Assembly (NCBI GenBank): GCA_903822425.1
Contig: CAIJOY010000029.1
Span: 1 to 64,000, forward strand
Reading direction: 5' to 3'
Source of the DNA: an uncultured Actinomycetes bacterium
GTDB lineage: Bacteria > Actinomycetota > Actinomycetes > Nanopelagicales > Nanopelagicaceae
DNA length: 64,000 nucleotides
Shown: positions 50,593 through 60,100 of the stretch, one piece after another
Layout of the letters: every line of letters starts with the position of its first letter
Numbering within the stretch: position 1 is the stretch's first letter
Notes under the pieces: generated by a model
What the model was told of the DNA's origin: nothing
What the model saw: the letters and a program-made list of their open reading frames with translations, nothing else
Databases searched by the model: none
Made by a program: the position numbers and the translations under genes

Positions 50593-51528
50593 ATGGAATT
50601 CACCGAAAGCCAGGTCATCGCGGAGTTAGCGCAAGTTTTTGCGCAGACAGATAAGCGTGTGCTGGTTGGGATTGGCGATGACGCGGCTGTCCTTGCCCCT
50701 TCATCACAGAATTCAGTGATCACAACCGATATGGCAGTGGAAGGCGTTCACTTTCGCCAAGAGTGGTCAAGTAGCTATGAAATTGGCAGAAAGATTACTG
50801 CCGCAAATTTGGCGGATCTCTATGCAATGGGAGCAAGTCCTCGCCACTTAGTTGTCTCAGTGTGCTTGAGTGGTAAAGAATCGATGCAGTGGATCATCCA
50901 GCTAGCCCAAGGCATGCGCGATGAAGCACAAAAATGTAATGCTTCAATCGTTGGCGGAGATATTGTGCGTGGGCCGGTAGTGACAATTTCGATGACTGCA
51001 GTCGGTGAAGTAGATGCACCTATTCTGCGCTCAGGGGCAAAAGTGGGAGATGCTGTTTATCTTTCATCCTTACCGGGTTGGTCGGCAGCTGGCCTGCATT
51101 TGCTCAGCAATGCAATCAATATCAGTGCGCTTACATCAAATATGGAAGTAGAGCGAGCGCTCAATCAATTCAGGGCACCGGATGTGGGTTATGCAGATTC
51201 ACTAGCCTTTTCTGAAGCCCATTCGATGTGCGACATCAGTGACGGGCTCACCGAACAAGGTCGACAAATAGCCCAAGCAAGTGGCGTGAAGTTAGAGCTA
51301 GATTCGACGCTCATTCAAAACTCTGATGAATTTGCACTGTTATCAAAATTGGCCAAGGAAGTCAGCGCTGATGTCTGGGATTGGATAGGCGCAGGCGGTG
51401 AAGATCATGTATTTCTGGCAACAGGTGTAAATCTTCCTGGCTTGCGCATAGGCAGCGTTTTAGAAGGTGAAGGAATCAATTTTGTTGGTCTTGCTAAATT
51501 CCCGAAAAGTTTCACACACTTTTCTTAA
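50593..51528 (+). CDS. thiL: Thiamine-monophosphate kinase
   Basis: Phosphorylates thiamine monophosphate to the active cofactor. The 311 residues have the PurM-like motifs GIGDDAAVLAPS, TTDMAVEGVHF and CDISDGLTEQG. The convergent rpmB stop is five bases away. Confidence 0.92.
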   Translation: MEFTESQVIAELAQVFAQTDKRVLVGIGDDAAVLAPSSQNSVITTDMAVEGVHFRQEWSSSYEIGRKITAANLADLYAMGASPRHLVVSVCLSGKESMQWIIQLAQGMRDEAQKCNASIVGGDIVRGPVVTISMTAVGEVDAPILRSGAKVGDAVYLSSLPGWSAAGLHLLSNAINISALTSNMEVERALNQFRAPDVGYADSLAFSEAHSMCDISDGLTEQGRQIAQASGVKLELDSTLIQNSDEFALLSKLAKEVSADVWDWIGAGGEDHVFLATGVNLPGLRIGSVLEGEGINFVGLAKFPKSFTHFS

Positions 51529-51533
51529 AAGCT

Positions 51534-51719
51534 TTAACGAGAAACTTTGCCTGCCTTCAAGCATGAGGTGCAGACGTTCTGGCGCTTTGAAGTTCCGCCG
51601 ATGAGCGTACGTACGCGCTGAATATTTGGATTCCAGCGACGGCGAGTCTTTACTTGCGAGTGCGAGACGTTATTGCCAAAGCTGGGGCCCTTGCCGCAGA
51701 TATCGCATGTTGCTGCCAT
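51534..51719 (-). CDS. rpmB: 50S ribosomal protein L28
   Basis: The 61 basic residues have [17 protein letters not shown] and [12 protein letters not shown]. The two CxxC pairs make this a zinc-binding L28 copy. GAAGGAG precedes the ATG. A strong hairpin lies 40 bases upstream in the leader. Confidence 0.96.
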   Translation of the reverse strand: MAATCDICGKGPSFGNNVSHSQVKTRRRWNPNIQRVRTLIGGTSKRQNVCTSCLKAGKVSR

Positions 51720-51759
51720 CGTCGTACTCCTTCAAGAATGTGGTTCGCTCCGTATGAAC

Positions 51760-51785
51760 GGGGGTAAGGCTAGCGCCTTACCCCC
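51760..51785. promoter_or_regulatory. Long perfect hairpin between rpmB and recG
   Basis: GGGGGTAAGGC and GCCTTACCCCC are exact 11-base complementary arms around TAGC. Because it separates divergent genes, it is not an end-of-gene terminator in either direction. A leader structure for rpmB, recG or both is likely. Confidence 0.6.
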
Positions 51786-51827
51786 TACCAACGCTAATTG
51801 GCCTCATGTACAGGAGAGAATAAGCCC

Positions 51828-53999
51828 ATGGCCACCCTCGATACCAAGTTGGTAGATGTTGTGGGCGATCGCACTGTGAAAGTCCTCGAATCGGCAATCG
51901 GCGTTAAAACGGTGGGCGATCTTCTTCGTCACTACCCACGTCGTTACGTTGTTCGTGGAGAACTTACAGATATTTCAGCGCTGCAAGAAGATGATGAAGT
52001 AACCATTCTTGCCGAAATCTTTAGCGCCAATACTCGTACGTTGCAGGGACGAAAAGGAACAATTCTGGAAGTAATCGTCACCGATGGTAAGTCAAAACTT
52101 TCCCTCACCTTTTTTAATCAAGCCTGGCGCGAGCGAGAAATGCGCGTTGGGCGGCAAGGACTCTTTGCGGGCAAAGTCGGAGTTTTTAAAGGCAAGCGAC
52201 AATTATCGCATCCAGATTATGAACTCATTGCAGATGGCAGCGACGTTGATAGCGCGATTGATCAATTTGCTGGCAAGTATTTGCCACTTTATCCCGCCAC
52301 TGCCAAGTTGCCTTCGTGGAAAATTGCTCAATGCATGGAGCTTGCAATTGGCGCATTGGATGAAGTAGAAGATTTTCTCCCAGAACAAATTCGCCAAGAA
52401 CATGGCTATCCCAGCCTTAAGGAATCACTGGTTACTCTGCATCAACCGCAAGATCTAGAACAAGCCGAGTTAGCTCGAGAGAGACTTACTTTTGATGAAG
52501 CTTTCCTTCTGCAACTTCTCTTAGTAGTGCGCCGCGAGGAATTACGAGCCCTTAAAACGACTGCACGCGTTGTGCGCTCTGGGGGATTGTTGGATGCCTT
52601 TGATCAAGGGTTGCCATTTGAATTGACACCGGGACAACGAGAAGTTTGTAGTGAAATCGAAAGTGACTTGGCTGCCTCACATCCCATGCATCGATTGCTG
52701 CAAGGTGAAGTAGGTTCTGGAAAAACTGTTGTCGCCATTCGAGCAGCACTTGCCGTTGTTGATAGCGGTGGGCAAGCAGCGCTGTTGGCTCCCACCGAAG
52801 TACTGGCACAACAACACCTAAGGACTTTAGAGAAACTTCTCGGACCACTTGCTCAAGGCGGAAAGTTAGGTGCAAATGAGCACTCCACTCAATTAACTTT
52901 AATCACTGGTTCACAAAACGCTGCTGGGAGAAAAGAATCGCTTGCACTTGCTGCTTCTGGAGATGCGGGGATCGTTATTGGTACTCATGCGTTGCTAGGT
53001 GAGAAAGTCGCATTCCAGGATCTAGGTTTAATCATTGTTGATGAGCAACACCGATTCGGTGTAGAACAACGTGATGCACTCAAAAGTAAAGCAGAGACTC
53101 CACCACATTTACTTGTAATGACTGCAACGCCAATTCCGCGAACGGTAGCGATGACCGTTTTTGGAGATTTAGACATCTCCACTTTGCGTGAACTTCCTTT
53201 GGGCAGACAAGCAATTACGACGCATGTGATTCCAGTACTTGAAAAACCGGCATTTATGGATCGAGCTTGGTCGCGTATTTTGGAAGAAGTTTCGCAAGGA
53301 CATCAGGCATATGTCGTTGCACCTCGCATTAGTGCGAGTACTCCAGAGAATTCAGATATGGATTTTCTTTTTGGTACAACTAGTGCCGAACTCTCCAGCG
53401 TAGAAGAACTAGCTCCAACTCTGCATTCTGGACCACTCAAAGGTTTGCGCATCGCCATTTTGCATGGTCAGCTAGCAACAGATGTAAAAGATGCCACGAT
53501 GCAAGCATTTAGTGCTGGCGAGATTGATGTTTTAGTCTCCACAACAGTCATTGAAGTAGGAGTGGACGTTCCGAACGCAACGATCATGGTGATTATGGAT
53601 GCTGATCGTTTTGGAGTTTCACAACTTCATCAGCTGCGCGGTCGCGTGGGTCGAGGCACTTCACCGGGTCTTTGTCTCTTGGTTACACAAGCAAATGCTG
53701 AGGCACCATCTCGGGCTCGTTTAGATGCCGTTGCAGCAACAGTTGATGGTTTTGAACTTTCGCGCATTGATCTTGAACAACGCAGAGAAGGAGATGTTTT
53801 AGGCGCCAATCAATCTGGCACACGCTCTCATCTTCGCTTATTACGAGTTTTACGCGATGAAGGATTAATCGATTTAGCGCGCAAAGATGCAATTGCCACG
53901 ATCGCAGACCCTGAATGGGCCAAACACAATCTGGCATTGGCTAAATCCCTAGCACTCCTGCAAGATGATGCAGCATCGCAATACATCGATAAAGGTTGA
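51828..53999 (+). CDS. recG: ATP-dependent DNA helicase RecG
   Basis: Reverses stalled replication forks and branch-migrates junctions. The 723 residues have an N-terminal wedge/OB domain, Walker A LLQGEVGSGKTVVAI, DEQH box IVDEQHRFGVEQRD, TATPIPRT, and motif VI QLRGRVGRG. I use ATG 51828 (MATLDTKL), with GGAGAG nine bases upstream. The DAK-domain gene that usually lies between rpmB and recG is absent. Confidence 0.95.
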   Translation: MATLDTKLVDVVGDRTVKVLESAIGVKTVGDLLRHYPRRYVVRGELTDISALQEDDEVTILAEIFSANTRTLQGRKGTILEVIVTDGKSKLSLTFFNQAWREREMRVGRQGLFAGKVGVFKGKRQLSHPDYELIADGSDVDSAIDQFAGKYLPLYPATAKLPSWKIAQCMELAIGALDEVEDFLPEQIRQEHGYPSLKESLVTLHQPQDLEQAELARERLTFDEAFLLQLLLVVRREELRALKTTARVVRSGGLLDAFDQGLPFELTPGQREVCSEIESDLAASHPMHRLLQGEVGSGKTVVAIRAALAVVDSGGQAALLAPTEVLAQQHLRTLEKLLGPLAQGGKLGANEHSTQLTLITGSQNAAGRKESLALAASGDAGIVIGTHALLGEKVAFQDLGLIIVDEQHRFGVEQRDALKSKAETPPHLLVMTATPIPRTVAMTVFGDLDISTLRELPLGRQAITTHVIPVLEKPAFMDRAWSRILEEVSQGHQAYVVAPRISASTPENSDMDFLFGTTSAELSSVEELAPTLHSGPLKGLRIAILHGQLATDVKDATMQAFSAGEIDVLVSTTVIEVGVDVPNATIMVIMDADRFGVSQLHQLRGRVGRGTSPGLCLLVTQANAEAPSRARLDAVAATVDGFELSRIDLEQRREGDVLGANQSGTRSHLRLLRVLRDEGLIDLARKDAIATIADPEWAKHNLALAKSLALLQDDAASQYIDKG

Positions 54000-54002
54000 A
54001 AG

Positions 54003-54008
54003 TAGTAT
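54003..54008 (+). promoter_or_regulatory. -10 element of leaderless rsmD
   Basis: TAGTAT ends six bases (CTGCCA) before ATG 54015. Confidence 0.55.
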
Positions 54009-54014
54009 CTGCCA

Positions 54015-54590
54015 ATGAGAATTATTGCCGGTGTTGCTAAGGGCCGAACTCTGTCATCTGTGGCGGGGGCAACTCGTCCAACATCTGATCGTGCACGCGA
54101 AGGTTTATTTTCATCTTTGATCTCAGAGTTTGGCGATTTCTTAGGGCTAAATTTTTTGGATCTTTTTGCGGGGTCAGGTGCGATTGGACTCGAGGCGCTC
54201 TCGCGAGGTGCCAACATCGTGCATAGCGTGGAGAAGGATGAAAGTGCGTGTCGCACCATTACAACTAATGCAACTCTAGTCAAAGCCAGCAAAGCCGTTG
54301 GTGATTTTCATTTGTATTCGATGTCTGCACAGAAATTCCTCGAAGGGTCAGCGCCGACGAGTTATCACATTATTTATATTGATCCTCCCTATGATTTTCC
54401 CGATGGCGATCTTTACAAATGCCTTGAGCAATTACACAACGGTGGATTTGTGCACGAGGATGCGGTGATCGCAGTTGAGCGCCCAAGCAAGAGGTCGGCG
54501 TTTTCTTGGCCGGCAGGCTTTGAGGCACTTCGAGAGCGAAATTACGGACAAGCGGTGATTTATTACGGAAACCCCGCGCAGAATGGATAA
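54015..54590 (+). CDS. rsmD: 16S rRNA (guanine966-N2)-methyltransferase
   Basis: The 191 residues begin MRIIAGVAKGRTLSSVAG and have RPTSDRAREGLFSSL, SAM motif LDLFAGSGAIGLEALSRGA and catalytic IDPPYDF. recG-rsmD-coaD is the common order. Confidence 0.93.
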   Translation: MRIIAGVAKGRTLSSVAGATRPTSDRAREGLFSSLISEFGDFLGLNFLDLFAGSGAIGLEALSRGANIVHSVEKDESACRTITTNATLVKASKAVGDFHLYSMSAQKFLEGSAPTSYHIIYIDPPYDFPDGDLYKCLEQLHNGGFVHEDAVIAVERPSKRSAFSWPAGFEALRERNYGQAVIYYGNPAQNG

Positions 54591-54606
54591 CCCGTCGAAT
54601 CATTGC

Positions 54607-54612
54607 TAGCGT
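54607..54612 (+). promoter_or_regulatory. -10 element of leaderless coaD
   Basis: TAGCGT ends seven bases before GTG 54620. Confidence 0.45.
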
Positions 54613-54619
54613 TTGCGAT

Positions 54620-55099
54620 GTGAACAGCGCTGTGTGTCCTGGATCTTTTGACCCAATGACTTTTGGACATCTCGACATCATTGAGCGCGCAAGTAAGCAT
54701 TTTGATCAAGTGATCGTTGCAGTTCTGGAAAACCGAACTAAATCTTCTCTTTTTACCGTTGAAGAGCGAATTGCCCAGATCAGCGAAAATACAAAGAAAT
54801 TTCCTAATGTAGTCGTGGCTTCCTGGCATGGATTGCTTGTGGATTATTGCAAGACCAACAAAATTAAAACTATCGTTAAAGGCCTTCGTGCAGTAACTGA
54901 CTTTGATTACGAATTGCAGATGGCCCAAGTCAACTTGCAAGCTGCAGGTATTGAGACGATGTTTATGGCAACAGCCCCGTCGCATTCATTTTTATCATCA
55001 TCTCTCGTTAAAGAGCTTGCGCATTATGGTGGAGATGTTTCCACGATGGTGCCGGCCAATATTGATCAAGCGCTACGCAATGCAAGTAAAGGGAAGTGA
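54620..55099 (+). CDS. coaD: Phosphopantetheine adenylyltransferase
   Basis: Fourth step of CoA synthesis. The 159 residues have CPGSFDPMTFGHLDII (nucleotidyltransferase motif) and SFLSSSLVKELAHYGGD at the C-terminal end. GTG start. Confidence 0.95.
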   Translation: MNSAVCPGSFDPMTFGHLDIIERASKHFDQVIVAVLENRTKSSLFTVEERIAQISENTKKFPNVVVASWHGLLVDYCKTNKIKTIVKGLRAVTDFDYELQMAQVNLQAAGIETMFMATAPSHSFLSSSLVKELAHYGGDVSTMVPANIDQALRNASKGK

Positions 55100-55102
55100 C
55101 TT

Positions 55103-55585
55103 ATGGAATCCGTCGAGAAACTCATCACTGCGATCACAATTGTTGAAGAGGCAAGAAGCGTTCCGCTGTCGGCCTCATGCGTAGTTCACCGAGGTGAGCT
55201 ACTTGAAATTCTTGACGGAGCACGCAGCGCGCTTCCTCACGACTTAGCAGAAGCTCAAAATGTTATTGCGGGAAGAGATGCAATTGTTGCTCAAGGTCAA
55301 GACAGTGCAGAAAATCTTGTTGCATTAGCTCGTGAGGAAGTCGCTCGAATGGTTGAGCAAACTTCGATCGTTCAAGCTGCCCGAGATGAAGCGCAAAGAA
55401 TTATGGATGAAGTCCGAGAGACCGCAGATCGCGAGCGCGATGAGGTCGAGGCCTATATCGATTCACGGTTGGCCACTCTTGAAGTCATCTTGAATAAGAC
55501 CAGTGATGCAGTCGCACGCGGCCGTGAACGCTTAGCTGGAGCGCATGACAATGATGCGCTTTCAGAGCTTTCAGCCGATAAGTAA
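55103..55585 (+). CDS. SepIVA-like coiled-coil cell-division protein
   Basis: The 160 residues are mostly alpha-helical coiled coil: an N-terminal ITIVEEARSVPLSASCVVHRG region, then long charged helices (AREEVARMVEQTSIVQAARDE and DEVRETADRERDEVEAYIDS). Position directly before DUF177-rpmF-rnc matches mycobacterial SepIVA, a DivIVA-domain septation factor. The clear DivIVA N-terminal signature is weak, so ortholog status is inferred from context. Cytoplasmic; no membrane segment. Confidence 0.78.
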   Translation: MESVEKLITAITIVEEARSVPLSASCVVHRGELLEILDGARSALPHDLAEAQNVIAGRDAIVAQGQDSAENLVALAREEVARMVEQTSIVQAARDEAQRIMDEVRETADRERDEVEAYIDSRLATLEVILNKTSDAVARGRERLAGAHDNDALSELSADK

Positions 55586-55601
55586 GTCGAGTAGTACTCA
55601 C

Positions 55602-56192
55602 ATGGCTCGACCATCAGATGTATTTCTTTTTAACTCACATGACTTGCCGCGACGACCGGGGGAGATGAAGGAATATTCCTTCGATATCACTATCCCCGAA
55701 CGCGTGGGCATCGATGTGATTGCGGTTTTACCCGGTGAAGATATTCATTGCGAGATGCGTTTGGAATCAGTTTCACAAGGGGTATTAGTCAGTGCGGAAA
55801 TTTCTGCCATTGCAGATGGTGAATGCATGCGCTGTCTTGAACCAATCGAATTAGATATCAATCGCCACATTCAAGAGCTTTATCGATACGAACCACAAAA
55901 AGCTCACACCAAAGCAGAGCGTAAGCGGGCTCGCGAAGAAGAGGATGATCTCGATGAAGATGATGATTTGATGATGGATGGTGACATCATCAATTTGGAA
56001 ACCCCGATACGCGATGCAATCGTCTTGGATCTTCCAATTAATCCGTTATGCGCGCTAGATTGCCAAGGGCTTTGCCCTGGGTGCGGGGTGAAGTTCAGCG
56101 CGCTTGCCCCCGATCATGCTCATGAACTCATCGATCCACGTTGGGCAGGGCTCCAAGGGTTGAGCGCGCCTGAAGATGGCGGCCCTGCTTAG
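55602..56192 (+). CDS. YceD/DUF177 family protein
   Basis: Implicated in 23S rRNA accumulation and always near rpmF. The 196 residues have ECMRCLEPI, an acidic segment EEEDDLDEDDDLMMDG, and NPLCALDCQGLCPGCGVKF. The cysteines suggest metal binding. I use ATG 55602; the earlier ATGs overlap the previous gene. Confidence 0.88.
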   Translation: MARPSDVFLFNSHDLPRRPGEMKEYSFDITIPERVGIDVIAVLPGEDIHCEMRLESVSQGVLVSAEISAIADGECMRCLEPIELDINRHIQELYRYEPQKAHTKAERKRAREEEDDLDEDDDLMMDGDIINLETPIRDAIVLDLPINPLCALDCQGLCPGCGVKFSALAPDHAHELIDPRWAGLQGLSAPEDGGPA

Positions 56193-56279
56193 CCGATTTT
56201 AAGAATTGGCCTCTTTAGTGGATACTTACCCCCTGATGAATTTCAGAAGAAATTTCACCATCGAGTAAGGACGCATCCA

Positions 56280-56453
56280 GTGCCAGTACCAAAGCGAAAA
56301 ATGTCGCGTTCAAAGACGCGCTCACGTCGTAGCCAGTGGAAAACAACTGCTGCCGCACTAGCTGCATGCCCACAATGCCAGCAACCAAAATTGCAACACA
56401 CTGCTTGCCCAACATGTGGCATGTACAACCGCCGTCAGGTAATCGAGGTCTGA
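56280..56453 (+). CDS. rpmF: 50S ribosomal protein L32
   Basis: The 57 residues read MPVPKRKMSRSKTRSRRSQW at the start, the standard L32 N-terminus, then CPQC and CPTCG zinc ligands and the end RRQVIEV. It starts at GTG 56280. The stop TGA is followed one base later by the likely CTG start of rnc. Confidence 0.93.
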   Translation: MPVPKRKMSRSKTRSRRSQWKTTAAALAACPQCQQPKLQHTACPTCGMYNRRQVIEV

Positions 56454-56454
56454 T

Positions 56455-57138
56455 CTGTACTCTTCGCTAGCAAAACAGTTAGGGGTTGAGTTTGACTCAC
56501 AACTGCTCGAGTTAGCATTGACGCATCGCTCGCACGCGTACGAATCTGGATCTACCGAAACAAATGAACGCCTCGAATTTTTGGGTGATTCTGTTTTAGG
56601 TTTAATCGTTACTGAAGAGCTCTATCGCCGCTACCCAGATTTAGATGAAAGCCGCCTTTCTCCGCTGCGCTCGGGTGTTGTAAATATGCGCGCACTTGCT
56701 GATATTGCTCGTACTCTCAAATTGGGCGAATACATTCGCTTGGGCAAAGGTGAAGAAGTTACGGGCGGGCGAGATAAAAATTCACTGCTGGCAGATGCGT
56801 TAGAAGCATTGATTGGCGCGATTTATCTTGAAACGGGAATTGAAAAGACAACAAAAATTGTCACAGATCTGATCCATGACACCCTCGAATCCGCGCTGGC
56901 TCGCGGGGCTGGACTCGATGGAAAAACTGCTCTTCAAGAGTTAGTTGCGGCTCAAGGAAAAGGTGCACCCGAATATGTGGTCACCGAGTCTGGTCCAGAC
57001 CATGACAAGAGTTTTGTTGCAGTAGCAATGGTGGCTGGGCAGGCTTTAGCCCAGGGAGAAGGAAAGTCCAAGCGCGAAGCCGAACAATTCGCCGCCCGCA
57101 ACGCCTTTGATATTTTGAGCGTGACATCTACCGACTGA
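56455..57138 (+). CDS. rnc: Ribonuclease III
   Basis: Cleaves double-stranded RNA in rRNA processing. The nuclease motif NERLEFLGDSVLGLI and the C-terminal dsRNA-binding domain (GKTALQELVAAQGKGAPEYVV; KSKREAEQFAARNAF) are present. The first usual start (TTG 56518) would begin at LTHRSHAYES and remove the family's N-terminal helix. The frame upstream encodes YSSLAKQLGVEFDSQLLELA, clearly RNase III-like. The best start is CTG 56455, one base after the rpmF stop, with GAGG six bases before. mutM, usually next to rnc, is missing. Confidence 0.9.
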   Translation: MYSSLAKQLGVEFDSQLLELALTHRSHAYESGSTETNERLEFLGDSVLGLIVTEELYRRYPDLDESRLSPLRSGVVNMRALADIARTLKLGEYIRLGKGEEVTGGRDKNSLLADALEALIGAIYLETGIEKTTKIVTDLIHDTLESALARGAGLDGKTALQELVAAQGKGAPEYVVTESGPDHDKSFVAVAMVAGQALAQGEGKSKREAEQFAARNAFDILSVTSTD

Positions 57139-57147
57139 CCCCTGCGG

Positions 57148-57153
57148 TAGGTT
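57148..57153 (+). promoter_or_regulatory. -10 element of leaderless smc
   Basis: TAGGTT ends six bases (TGCCCC) before GTG 57160. Confidence 0.55.
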
Positions 57154-57159
57154 TGCCCC

Positions 57160-60100
57160 GTGTATTTGAAGAGCATCACGCTCAAGGGCTTTAAGTCCTT
57201 CGCCTCTGCCACCACGCTGCGCCTTGAACGAGGCATCACGTGCGTGGTTGGACCTAACGGTTCAGGTAAGTCAAACGTGGTTGATGCCCTGTCTTGGGTT
57301 ATGGGTGAGCAAGGCGCAAAAACTTTGCGCGGTGGAAAAATGGAAGATGTTATTTTCGCCGGAACAAGTGGGCGCGCACCGCTGGGTCGCGCTGAAGTAT
57401 CAGTCACCATCGATAACACTGATGGGGCACTGCCTATTGATTACACCGAAGTAACTATTTCTCGCATACTTTTTCGTAACGGTACAAGTGAATACCAAAT
57501 TAACGGGGATGCATCTCGACTCCTAGATATTCAAGAGCTGCTCAGTGATAGTGGTATTGGCCGCGAAATGCACGTCATCGTCGGACAAGGCCAACTCGAT
57601 GCGATTTTGATGGCGAACCCACAAGAGCGTCGCGGGTTTATCGAAGAAGCAGCCGGAGTTCTCAAGCATCGCAAACGCAAAGAAAAAGCAATCCGCAAGT
57701 TAGATTCCATGCAGGCCAACTTGGCGCGTATCCAAGACCTTACCGTTGAACTTCGACGCCAATTGCGCCCATTGGGGAAGCAAGCAGAAGTTGCGAAAAA
57801 AGCTGCGACGATTCAAGCCGACTTGCGCGATGCGAAACTACGTTTGCTCGCAGATGACCTTATTTCTTTAACTAAAACTCTTAACGCAGAAGTTGCTGAC
57901 GAGACGGCTCTACGCGAACGCCGCGCAATTGTGGAATCTGACTTGGATCGCGCTCGCGCACGCGAAGCTGAACTTGATGCTCAAAGTGCTATTGATAATC
58001 CTCTTTTAGTTCAAGCACAGGACATGTATCACCGACTTAACTCGCTACGCGAAAAATTCCGTGGGACTGCATCCTTAGCACAGGAGCGCTCACGCTTTTT
58101 GGCCGAAGAAGCCGAAGAAGCGCGCACTGCCGGACGTGACCCAGAAAGTCTGGATCGTGAAGCCCAAATATTGCGTCAAGAAGAAAATGCGTTGCGAGAA
58201 GCTGTGGTCAATTCGCGTACACACTTACAAGCGGCAACAACTGCACTTGCAACTGCAGAGGCAGAACTCAAATTAGAAGAAGATCGTGTTGCAGCAGCGC
58301 TGCGTGCATTGGCTGATCAACGTGAAGGTACTGCGCGCCAAGAGGGCCATATCAAATCACTTGCAGCACGCCTTGATGCAATTGCTGAAGAAATTTCACG
58401 ACTAACTAAAGCGCGCGATGAAGCTCAAAATCGCGCAGATACTGCCCAGCGAGAATATTCAACTTTCGAACTCGATATTGCCAGTGCCGACTCTGGAGAA
58501 CTTGGTTTGGACGCACATTTTGAAAGTGCTAAGAGGAACCTTGATGCCAGCAAAACTCATTTAGCGGCCCTAGTTGATGCAGAACGAACGGCAGATCGTG
58601 AGCGCAACGGTCTTGAATCCAAAGTTGAAGCTATGCGCCTGACATCTCAATCTCGCGATGGTGCAGCAGCTCTTTTGCGCGATCCCCGCGGAGTTCAAAT
58701 TCTTGGAAGCATCGCATCACTTCTGGAAATTGATAATGGATGGGAAAGTGCAGCAGCGGCTGCATTGGGTTCCCTGGCCGATGCAGTGGTTGTGCAAGAT
58801 CTTTCCAATGCGGTCACCGCGTTAACAACGTTAAGAAATGAAAATTTAGGTCAAGCAGATTTCCTTGTTGTTCGCTCTGAAAGCAGTGCAGCCCAGGGTT
58901 CGATTCCTTCGGGATTAGCACCACTGACATCTCACGTTCGCTCCTCTCAGATCGATGCCTTACTTCGCGAACTTCTCGCCACGACTGTGGTTGCAGATGA
59001 TGCACGCGCGGCCGAATCTATTATTCGCTCCCATTCACACCTGACAGTGGTCACTCGCGATGGCGATGTTTTCACGAAGTCACGTGCCCGTGGTGGCTCT
59101 AAGTCATCATCCTCACTTATTGAAATTAAGGCCCTGATCGAAGAACTCGAAGCCAAAGTAACGACTGTCACGCACAACTGTGATCGTTTGCGCTTTGAAA
59201 TCAGCACCGCAGAAACAGAACTCAACGCGCGGCAAAGTGAGTTTGATATTGCTCTATCTAAACTTAATGAGTCGGATGCTCGCATTGCGGCTTTGACTGA
59301 GCAGTTGGCAGTCTCGGGCCAACATGCAAAATCTGCACGAGCCGAAGTTGAACGCTTAGATGCTGCGATAGCTGAAGCTAGTGCTGCAAAGAATCGCGAT
59401 GAGAGCGAACTTGCGATTGCGCAAGAGCAACTCCAACATCATGGCAGCGTCGAGGAACCAAGTCACTCACGCGCTGACATTATTCGCGCTGAGGTTTCCA
59501 CAGCTCGCACTACTGAAGTTGAGGCACGTTTAGCCGTGCGCACGAGTGAGGAGCGCGTTGATTCACTGGCTGCTCGTGCTAAAGCCCTAGAAGATGCTGC
59601 AACTGCAGAACGCGAAGCTTCAGAACGCGCAGTAAATCGTCGAGGTGCTCGCGCACAGGGTGCCATTGTTTCTCAAGCGATTGCTGAATCAGCGTATGAG
59701 GCACTCATTCACATTGAACGCTCTATCGCTAAAGCTGCAACAGAACGTGGGCGGCTCGAGGAGGCTCGCTCCTCTCGTGAAGGTGAAACTTTAACTATCC
59801 GCGCCCGCGCCCGTGAACTTGCCGTTGAAATGGAACAGCTGACATCCAGTGTTCATCAAGATGAGATTGCTCGCGCAGAACAGCGCATGCGCATCGAACA
59901 ACTCGAATCTAAGGCAGTGGAAGAACTTGGCGTAGATATTGCAACACTGGTTGCTGAGTACGGTCCGGAAAATGACGTTCCAACCTTTATCGAAACCGAA
60001 GACGGTCAAATTGTGGCCACCGAACTTATTCCTTATCGCCGCGACCAACAAGAAAAGCGACTTGCAAATACAGAACGCTCGCTAGCGCTGCTTGGAAAAA

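Noticed and set aside
50460-50723. Minus-strand frame translating the 12-bp repeat as YQVT units
   Set aside because: It mostly lies antisense to thiL; the repeat periodicity alone keeps the frame open.
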